DNA of 12,526 nucleotides, from the NCBI GenBank assembly GCA_018676275.1, contig JABHFC010000085.1:1-12526 (forward strand), written 5' to 3'. Below are positions 7,120 to 12,526 of this stretch, piece after piece. The notes under the pieces are model-generated. The model worked only from the letters and a program-made list of their open reading frames with translations, made no database searches and was not told where the DNA came from. This DNA is from Gammaproteobacteria bacterium (lineage in GTDB: Bacteria > Pseudomonadota > Gammaproteobacteria > Eutrophobiales > Eutrophobiaceae). Positions within the stretch are counted from its first letter, which is position 1; each line of letters opens with the position of its first letter. The translations under genes were made by a program, and so were the position numbers.

Positions 7120-7989
7120 ATGGAAACGGTATTTGATCTCGCCGGTTTGCATCGTGTTATTTCAAAATGGAAGTCGGAGGGTGCAAGCATTGCATTTGTG
7201 CCGACAATGGGTAACTTGCATGCAGGACATTATTCTTTGCTGGAACGGGCAAGAGAATTAGCTGACAAGACTGTTGTCAGTATATTTGTTAACCCGATTC
7301 AGTTTGGTAAAGGCGAAGATTATGAAAGCTACCCCAGCACGCTTGAGGCGGATAGCAATGGTCTGGCGGATAATGATCTGGATTTACTTTTCGCACCGGA
7401 TTTGAACCAGTTATATCCCGGTGGTGTTGCCACAGACACACGTGTTGAAGTGCCCGGGCTGAGTGATATTCTTTGTGGACGTTTTCGACCGGGGCATTTT
7501 TCCGGGGTGGCTACAGTGGTTGCCAAATTACTGATCAATGTCCAGCCGGATATTGCCTTGTTTGGCGAAAAAGATTACCAGCAATTGCTGGTGATTCGAC
7601 GTGTGGTAACTGATCTTTGTATGCCAGTGGAAGTTATTGGTATGCCCATTGTCAGAGAAGCGGATGGCCTGGCCATGAGTTCACGTAATGCCTACCTGAA
7701 TCTGAAAGAGCGCAACAAGGCACCTTTGATCTACGCAACGCTACAACGCGCTGCACAGCGTCTTCGAGAGTCTCCACATCAAATCCCGGCGATTGAAGCC
7801 GAAGGTATGAAAGCGCTGGAAAGTAGTGGTTTCAAACCTGAGTATTTTAGCGTTCGTCGCAGTGAAAATCTGGCAGAACCCAATGCGCTGGATAAAAAAC
7901 TATCTATATTGACAGCGGCCTGGTTAGGATCGGCTCGATTAATTGATAATGTAAAAGTGCTGGTGGATAGTCAGTCAGAAAGCCAGTAA
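7120..7989 (+). CDS. panC: Pantothenate synthetase (pantoate--beta-alanine ligase)
   Basis: PanC condenses pantoate with beta-alanine using ATP through a pantoyl-adenylate. The chosen start gives 289 residues, close to the 283 of E. coli. PTMGNLHAGH (28-37) carries the HxGH nucleotide motif. VVSIFVNPIQF (52-62) and FGEKDYQQ (148-155) bind substrate. LAMSSRNAYL (184-193) is the KMSKS-like loop. AAWLGSARLIDN is the conserved C-terminal segment. I prefer the ATG at 7120 because AGGA lies six bases upstream and the protein then begins at the family's usual N-terminus. The in-frame ATG at 7078 would add 14 residues and has no ribosome site. panD, which would supply beta-alanine, is not nearby. The gene ends 26 bases from the convergent regA stop; I see no clear terminator hairpin between them. 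Confidence 0.96.
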   Translation: METVFDLAGLHRVISKWKSEGASIAFVPTMGNLHAGHYSLLERARELADKTVVSIFVNPIQFGKGEDYESYPSTLEADSNGLADNDLDLLFAPDLNQLYPGGVATDTRVEVPGLSDILCGRFRPGHFSGVATVVAKLLINVQPDIALFGEKDYQQLLVIRRVVTDLCMPVEVIGMPIVREADGLAMSSRNAYLNLKERNKAPLIYATLQRAAQRLRESPHQIPAIEAEGMKALESSGFKPEYFSVRRSENLAEPNALDKKLSILTAAWLGSARLIDNVKVLVDSQSESQ

Positions 7990-8015
7990 GTACTGTTAAC
8001 TCCCGAAGTAATTAA

Positions 8016-8552
8016 TCAATGCAACTTTGTCGGACGCTTGCTCAGTTTTCGCTGCAGGGTTCGTCGATGCATACCCAGTTGCCGGGCTGCAGCAGAAATA
8101 TTCCCATCGCAATCCCCAAGTACTTTTTGTAGATGCTCCCACTCAAGTCGATCCAGCGATAATGGTTTATCTCTTACAAGAGCTGCGCTATTTCCACTTT
8201 CTGCAGTTAGTGCGGACATGATTTCATCAGCATCTGTAGGCTTAGTCAGGTAATGTACGGCGCCAAGTTTTATTGCTTCAACTGCAGTACTAATACTTGC
8301 ATAACCGGTTAAAACAATAACCTTCATTGACGGATGAATTTTTAATAATTGCGGAATCAGTTCGAGGCCAGAACAGTCAGGCATACGTAAATCAACAACC
8401 GCAAATTCAGGTTTGATACTCTCTGCATAGGCCAGGGCTGAAGAGGCATTATTAGCAACTGAGGTTTGCATACCTCTGTTTGTAAATGCTCGGGCAAGTA
8501 CCTGGCAAAAAATTTCATCATCATCGACAAGTAAAAGAGTCTTTTCTTTCAT
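8016..8552 (-). CDS. regA: Response regulator of the RegA/PrrA/RoxR family
   Basis: This DNA-binding regulator is phosphorylated by the redox kinase encoded upstream. In the 178-residue product from the ATG at 8552, the receiver domain has the acidic pair DDD (10-12), phospho-acceptor D54 in VVDLRMPDCSGLE, T82 (VLTGYAS) and K104 (TKPTD). A Fis-type helix-turn-helix closes the protein: GNISAAARQLGMHRRTLQRK (150-169), with the MHRRTLQRKLSKR segment that marks this family. There is no central AAA+ domain, which separates it from NtrC-type regulators. A GTG directly before the ATG could also be used. The gene follows the regB stop by nine bases with no strong ribosome site, so coupled translation is likely. 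RegA homologues control respiration, carbon and nitrogen pathways according to redox state; targets here are unknown. Confidence 0.93.
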   Translation of the reverse strand: MKEKTLLLVDDDEIFCQVLARAFTNRGMQTSVANNASSALAYAESIKPEFAVVDLRMPDCSGLELIPQLLKIHPSMKVIVLTGYASISTAVEAIKLGAVHYLTKPTDADEIMSALTAESGNSAALVRDKPLSLDRLEWEHLQKVLGDCDGNISAAARQLGMHRRTLQRKLSKRPTKLH

Positions 8553-8561
8553 CACAGTATT

Positions 8562-9803
8562 TTACCGTTTATTTGCTAACAGTGAGCTTAATGGCAATTC
8601 AATTTTTACCAGAACGCCACCAACTTGCAAATTGCTCAAATCAAGTTTCCCGCCAAGTCGATTCAATGTTGTCTGCGCCAGAAATAAACCTATGCCAAGA
8701 CCTTCCGTTTTTCCGGATAAAATTTCGTGACCAATTTTCTCTTTTGTCTTTGCTGAAAGACCGCTGCCGTCATCACGTACGCTGATATACAGGGATTGCT
8801 CAGTCCACTCACCTTCAATTTCTACTGAGTGAGATGACGCATCTGCAGCATTGTTAAGTATATTAATAACGGCATGGGTTAAGGTTCGATCTGCAATTAT
8901 TTCTGGTATCGGTTCAATGCCATGCCAGTTAACTTTGAACTGGATATCTGAGCGCAGTTGATGCCATTCCTCTGATAATTGTTCCAGAAATTCGTCGACT
9001 CGCAGTACATGGCCTGAAATTGCCTGTAACTGACCTGCATCAGAGGCCATTTTTTCCAGGATATTCTTGCAACGATCAATTTGGCTACGAACCAGGCGTA
9101 GGTCCTCACCAAGCTCGGGAAGCTCGTCATACTGGTTCTCCATTTCCTTTACCAAAACAGCCATCGTCGATAAGGGCGTGCCAAGCTCATGTGCAGTCCC
9201 TGCGGCCAGTGTTCCCAGGGTCACCGCCTGATCACTGCGTAAAGCTTCCTCTCTGGCCTTTGCCAGTGCGGAATCTCTGTCACGAAGTGATCTGGCAATA
9301 CGCGAGACGAAATATCCTACCAACAGCGCACTTAAAACGAAGCCATACCACATACCCCAGATATGCAGCTCAATTTCACTCTGTTGTGCATGATGGTGTG
9401 AAATTGGCACATTAAAAAACATTAAAAAGGTGTAACAACCAATAGCGGCAATTGTCAGGAAAGCGGTTATAGCAGCTTGCATACTGGCAGCTGCGAAAAT
9501 GATAGGTAATATAAATAAAAATATGAATGGATTGGCAGAACCACCTGTGTGGTAGACAAGTAAAGTTAGGGCAATTAGATCAACAACGAGTTGCAGCAGA
9601 AATATCGGCTCAGATATAAGTTGTACCCTTTGTAAATATAGCCAGGACAAAAGTGTGAACAAACCAAGTGCGGTGATGATGGTAACAATCAGCACTATTG
9701 GCAGAGTAATGCCGAGGAAATGCTGCATAAAGACCAATGCGATTACCTGACCGCTCATGGCAATCATGCGAATCAGTAGCAGGTATTTCAGGTTGTCATG
9801 CAT
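8562..9803 (-). CDS. regB: Redox-sensing histidine kinase of the RegB/PrrB/RoxS family
   Basis: This 413-residue inner-membrane kinase has about six hydrophobic segments (roughly 8-30, 33-56, 67-85, 94-127 as two, 150-168). The quinone-binding heptapeptide GGSANPF (87-93) lies after the third, as in RegB. The H box LAAGTAHELGTPLST (199-213) places the phosphorylated histidine at 205. A cysteine at 245 in RSQIDRCKNILEKM (239-252) corresponds to the redox-active cysteine of RegB in the dimerisation region. The ATPase domain shows NILNNAADAS (314-323), DDGSG (344-348) and GLGIGL (368-373). The N-terminal NLKYLLLIRMIAMSGQ matches the family and supports the start, although no Shine-Dalgarno sequence precedes it. 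Both sensory elements (quinone site and thiol) are intact. The gene heads a two-gene operon with regA. Confidence 0.94.
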   Translation of the reverse strand: MHDNLKYLLLIRMIAMSGQVIALVFMQHFLGITLPIVLIVTIITALGLFTLLSWLYLQRVQLISEPIFLLQLVVDLIALTLLVYHTGGSANPFIFLFILPIIFAAASMQAAITAFLTIAAIGCYTFLMFFNVPISHHHAQQSEIELHIWGMWYGFVLSALLVGYFVSRIARSLRDRDSALAKAREEALRSDQAVTLGTLAAGTAHELGTPLSTMAVLVKEMENQYDELPELGEDLRLVRSQIDRCKNILEKMASDAGQLQAISGHVLRVDEFLEQLSEEWHQLRSDIQFKVNWHGIEPIPEIIADRTLTHAVINILNNAADASSHSVEIEGEWTEQSLYISVRDDGSGLSAKTKEKIGHEILSGKTEGLGIGLFLAQTTLNRLGGKLDLSNLQVGGVLVKIELPLSSLLANKR

Positions 9804-9830
9804 GGAAAATCAATATTCGGTCTTTTTTAA

Positions 9831-9836
9831 ATTATA
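9831..9836 (-). promoter_or_regulatory. regB: Possible -10 element of the regBA operon
   Basis: A perfect TATAAT lies on the minus strand 28 bases before the regB ATG, in the AT-rich 183-base gap between the divergent regB and CinA-domain genes. No recognisable -35 sits 16-18 bases upstream (that position reads AGCCCG), so an activator or chance must be considered. An overlapping TATAAT exists on the plus strand at 9835-9840, also without a -35. Confidence 0.3.
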
Positions 9837-9986
9837 TAATGGAATAGATACTCCGGGCTGCGACTATTTGCCACAGTTGCAGTTAAATATTTTCAGTCTT
9901 CTTGTATCTTTCGCAATTAATGCAAGAAACAGGAGAGTTAGCTAACATGTCCGGCATACTTCATCGATAAGGAATAAGCAAAACCC

Positions 9987-10727
9987 GTGAACAAAGAGAT
10001 TACCGCCTGTGTCATTGTTATCGGAAATGAAATCCTTTCCGGACGAACCCAGGACCTTAATGTTGCCTACATAGGTAAGCGATGTGATGAGCTCGGGATA
10101 CGACTTATGCAGACGCGCATTATTCCTGACGTGGAAGCGACTATTGTCGCAACCATTAACGAATGTCGCAGAATGTTCACCTATATATTTACCACCGGCG
10201 GAATAGGTCCGACTCATGATGACATTACCGCTGCGTCGGTTGCGCTGGCTTTTGCTAAAAAGATTGAACGAAGAGCAGAAGCAGTGGAGGTTATGGATAA
10301 TTACTACGAGTCGGGGAAACTGACTGAGGCGCGGCTTAAAATGGCCGATGTACCAGCAGATTCTATTTTGATCGATAACCCGGTAAGTGCTGCGCCAGGC
10401 TTTCAGCTTGAGAACGTGTTTGTTATGGCTGGTGTCCCCATCATCATGCAGGCTATGTTTGAAGGGATTGTCGATCGACTTGCCGGTGGTAAAGCCATGC
10501 TGATGGAAAGTGTTGCTACAAATCTTGGCGAAAGCGCGCTGGCACTGGAGCTATCCCGATTACAGGACGCTTATACTGATGTCAGCATAGGGAGTTATCC
10601 TTACTTCAAAAAAGGCAAGGTGGGTGTCAACCTTGTCATACGTTCGATAGAGCAGTCCCGCCTTACACAATTGAAAAAAGAGCTGCAGCTTATGATTGAA
10701 AAACTGGGAGGCAAGATAGTCGATTAA
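9987..10727 (+). CDS. Stand-alone CinA N-terminal (MoCF-fold) domain protein
   Basis: The 246-residue product belongs to the molybdopterin-binding (MoaB/Mog-like) superfamily in the CinA branch, often labelled competence/damage-inducible protein A. VIVIGNEILSGRTQDLN (9-25) and FTTGGIGPTHDDIT (68-81) are the signature loops, and NPVSAAPGFQLENVFVMAGV (131-150) is the third conserved stretch. Full CinA proteins carry a C-terminal PncC nicotinamide-nucleotide deamidase domain of about 160 residues; it is absent here, and the stop is clean. N-terminal CinA domains are known as ADP-ribose/nucleotide pyrophosphatases in some species; the substrate here is not inferable. The start is GTG at 9987, preceded by an in-frame stop at 9975, with AGGA about 13 bases upstream. 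It is divergent from regB and upstream of pfaD with a 176-base gap. Confidence 0.88.
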   Translation: MNKEITACVIVIGNEILSGRTQDLNVAYIGKRCDELGIRLMQTRIIPDVEATIVATINECRRMFTYIFTTGGIGPTHDDITAASVALAFAKKIERRAEAVEVMDNYYESGKLTEARLKMADVPADSILIDNPVSAAPGFQLENVFVMAGVPIIMQAMFEGIVDRLAGGKAMLMESVATNLGESALALELSRLQDAYTDVSIGSYPYFKKGKVGVNLVIRSIEQSRLTQLKKELQLMIEKLGGKIVD

Positions 10728-10765
10728 TACCCCCCGACATGGCTCAATTACGACAGAAAGTATGT

Positions 10766-10800
10766 AGTGCTAAAGCAGAAAGCCCATTTATCAGTGCTAA
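10766..10800 (+). repeat. Direct repeat AGTGCTAA upstream of pfaD
   Basis: The octamer AGTGCTAA occurs at 10766-10773 and again at 10793-10800, 27 bases apart, just upstream of the predicted pfaD promoter. The spacing is near 2.5 helical turns. It may mark a regulator site; two copies of eight bases in an AT-rich region can also be chance. Confidence 0.25.
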
Positions 10801-10805
10801 TTTGG

Positions 10806-10832
10806 GTGACATTTCAGTTAAATCTGTATAAT
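10806..10832 (+). promoter_or_regulatory. pfaD: Putative pfaD promoter
   Basis: GTGACA (10806-10811, 5/6) and a perfect TATAAT (10827-10832) are separated by 15 bases, slightly short of the optimal 17. Transcription would start near 10839 and give a leader of about 65 bases to the ATG at 10904. This implies pfaD is transcribed apart from the upstream CinA-domain gene. Confidence 0.45.
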
Positions 10833-10870
10833 TACCCGGATAAATACAATAAAAACGCTGATCCAATAGC

Positions 10871-10886
10871 CTGGCGAGTTCGCCAG
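10871..10886. repeat. Perfect dyad in the pfaD leader
   Basis: CTGGCG-AGTT-CGCCAG is a perfect 6-bp (7-bp in DNA) inverted repeat 17 bases before the pfaD ATG. It is not followed by a T tract, so it is not an intrinsic terminator. As DNA it could be a repressor operator downstream of the predicted promoter; as RNA it would form a GC-rich hairpin close to the ribosome-binding region. Confidence 0.4.
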
Positions 10887-10903
10887 AACCCCGGAAACCC
10901 TAG

Positions 10904-12526
10904 ATGTCAGATACTGCAATGAGAGAAAAGGACGTCCCTGTGCATGCCAATGCCGACAAAAATGTACCGCCTTGTGGTTGGTGGACAGAGCAGCATGCCG
11001 AATCGAAAAAAGATGCTGAAACTATCAACCAGGTTTTACATGATTTGAGAAAGCCTGTTTATGTTATTGACGAAAAAGAAAAGCAAGCGTTCACTAACAA
11101 AGGTAGGGTCGAACTTGGAGTTGAGCAAGCGCCAGATCAATCTTTGCCCCTGATTGCTTATGCTCCTGCCTTGAAACCCGCCCAGTTAGGCGATATTTCC
11201 TTCTGCAAGGACCACAACATCCGTCTTCCATACATGACAGGTGCAATGGCCAACGGCATAGCATCGGTGGAACTGGTAAAGGCGATTGCCTCGGCGGGTT
11301 TGCTTGGTTCATTTGGCGCTGCCGGTTTGATGGTTGATCAAATAGAAGAGGCTATTGTTGAGTTGAAATCAGCTCTCGGGGACAGGCCTTTTTGCTCCAA
11401 TCTGATTCATAGTCCGAATGAAAAAGGTCAGGAACAGGCCGTTGTTGATATCTATTTAAAACATAATGTTCAGTTGGTGGAGGCTTCCGCCTACATGGCA
11501 CTGACCCTGGCAGTGGTGCGTTATCGATTGCATGGTATTCATCGCGATCAGGCAGGCAATATCGTCACGCCCAATAATATAATTGCCAAGGCCTCGCGTA
11601 TTGAAGTGGCGCAAAGATGGTTCAGCCCTGCACCGGAAAAATATCTAAAGCAACTGTTGGAAGCTGGCGGCATCAGCGAGGAACAGGCTGAATTGGCAGC
11701 ATTCGTGCCAATGGCACAGGATCTGACAATCGAAGCGGATTCCGGTGGGCATACCGATAATCGACCGGCGATCACTCTGATCCCGACTATTATTGCCTTA
11801 AGAGATCGTCTGCAAAAGCAGCATAACTTCAAGATGCCATTACGAGTTGGCGCGGCGGGGGGCATTGCTACACCAGCCTCGGCGGCGGCGGCTTTTGCTA
11901 TGGGTGCAGCTTATATAGTTACTGGCACGGTGAATCAGGCCTGTGTTGAGTCCGGCAGTAGCGATTTGGTACGACAAATGCTGACCGAGGCAAAACAGGC
12001 TGATGTGGCGATGGCACCGGCTGTCGATATGTTCGAAATGGGAGTAAAACTGCAAGTGCTGAAGCGTGGCACTATGTTTGCCATGCGCGGAAACAAGCTA
12101 TACGAATTGTACAGAGCTTATGACCGAATTGAAGATATCCCGCAAAAGGAGCTCGAATCGGTGGAAAAGACGATCTTCAAGGCGTCAGCAGAGGAAATCT
12201 GGCAAAATACGCGGTCTTTTTTCCTGCAACGCGATCCGGCTGAAGTTGACAAGGCAGACAATGATCCGAAGCACAAGATGGCACTGATGTTTCGCTGGTA
12301 TCTTGGCCTGTCGTCAAGATGGGCTAATGCAGGTGTAGAAGATCGGCAGGTGGACTATCAGGTCTGGTGTGGACCTGCGATGGGGGCATTTAATGAATGG
12401 GTAAAGGATACCGTTCTGGATGCACCGCAAAATAGAACAGTAGTGAGTGTCGCACTGAATATTATGTACGGTGCGGCGCTGGTAACACGTATTAATATGT
12501 TGCGTCATCAGGGAGCCAGGATATCG
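10904..12526 (+). CDS. pfaD: PfaD-family enoyl reductase of a PUFA/polyketide synthase (3' end outside window)
   Basis: PfaD is the separate FMN-dependent enoyl reductase that works in trans with PfaA-C multidomain synthases making EPA, DHA or related lipids; homologues serve trans-AT polyketide synthases. The frame is open for 541 codons to the edge, about the full family length. GWWTEQHAES (25-34) is the conserved N-terminal motif. MTGAMANGIASVELV (111-125), FGAAGL (137-142) and NLIHSPNE (166-173) follow. The signature EADSGGHTDNRP (277-288) and the phosphate-binding GAAGGIATP (316-324) and FAMGAAYIVTGTVNQA (331-346) belong to the nitronate-monooxygenase-like TIM barrel. DMFEMGVKLQVLKRGTMFAM (375-394) and FRWYLGLSSRWAN (463-475) are specific to PfaD. 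The ATG at 10904 has only a weak ribosome site; GTG at 10940 has AAGGA seven bases before it and would remove 12 unconserved residues. It seems to lead its operon. Confidence 0.93.
   Translation, partial: MSDTAMREKDVPVHANADKNVPPCGWWTEQHAESKKDAETINQVLHDLRKPVYVIDEKEKQAFTNKGRVELGVEQAPDQSLPLIAYAPALKPAQLGDISFCKDHNIRLPYMTGAMANGIASVELVKAIASAGLLGSFGAAGLMVDQIEEAIVELKSALGDRPFCSNLIHSPNEKGQEQAVVDIYLKHNVQLVEASAYMALTLAVVRYRLHGIHRDQAGNIVTPNNIIAKASRIEVAQRWFSPAPEKYLKQLLEAGGISEEQAELAAFVPMAQDLTIEADSGGHTDNRPAITLIPTIIALRDRLQKQHNFKMPLRVGAAGGIATPASAAAAFAMGAAYIVTGTVNQACVESGSSDLVRQMLTEAKQADVAMAPAVDMFEMGVKLQVLKRGTMFAMRGNKLYELYRAYDRIEDIPQKELESVEKTIFKASAEEIWQNTRSFFLQRDPAEVDKADNDPKHKMALMFRWYLGLSSRWANAGVEDRQVDYQVWCGPAMGAFNEWVKDTVLDAPQNRTVVSVALNIMYGAALVTRINMLRHQGARIS

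Noticed and set aside
7990..8015. Possible bidirectional terminator between panC and regA
   Set aside because: Only 26 bases are available and I find no stem with a T tract on either strand.
9947..9970. Seven-codon frame (MSGILHR) before the CinA-domain gene, with AGGAG 11 bases upstream
   Set aside because: The spacing is long, the peptide has no attenuator-like features, and it neither overlaps nor touches the next start. It may be a leader but is not supported.
1..12526. CRISPR arrays, insertion sequences, prophage or toxin-antitoxin genes
   Set aside because: No regularly spaced repeats, terminal inverted repeats, transposase or integrase motifs, or small paired toxin genes were seen.

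Overview
The window reads as chromosomal DNA from a free-living, probably marine gammaproteobacterium. The evidence is the gene order pcnB-folK-(deoxynucleoside kinase)-panB-panC, a RegB/RegA redox two-component pair, a PfaD-type enoyl reductase of polyunsaturated fatty acid synthases, and a consensus CRP/Vfr operator. No species can be named from the sequence alone. Coding density is high. I see no insertion sequence, phage gene or CRISPR array, and no gene-free stretch reaches 300 bases.

Left part (1-3600, minus strand): a two-gene operon. The promoter-proximal gene (3458 to 2124) encodes an exported TPR plus outer-membrane beta-barrel protein of the Slam / type XI secretion (DUF560) kind. 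Thirteen bases later starts a large exported FecR-domain protein (2110 to beyond base 1). Its C-terminal half consists of a repeated module containing a TbpB-like small beta-barrel signature. The first copy is complete, and a second copy is cut by the window edge. A perfect TGTGA-N6-TCACA dyad lies at the likely promoter. The natural reading is a secretion pore and its cargo under cAMP control, but this is inference. This pair is the best candidate for an undescribed system here.

A tRNA-Glu(CTC) gene with encoded CCA (3603-3678, minus) separates that operon from the housekeeping block.

Middle (3754-7989, plus strand): poly(A) polymerase (pcnB), the folate enzyme HPPK (folK), a deoxynucleoside kinase, and the pantothenate enzymes PanB and PanC. 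They are closely packed or overlapping. A plausible extra promoter precedes panC.

Convergent to it (8016-9803, minus strand): regB then regA, a quinone/thiol-sensing histidine kinase and its Fis-type response regulator. Divergent from regB is a stand-alone CinA N-terminal (MoCF) domain protein (9987-10727).

Right edge (10904 onwards, plus): pfaD with its own upstream region containing a promoter-like sequence, a perfect dyad and a direct repeat. At least 541 codons are present, with no stop before the edge. It suggests that a PUFA or secondary-lipid synthase cluster begins here and continues outside the window.
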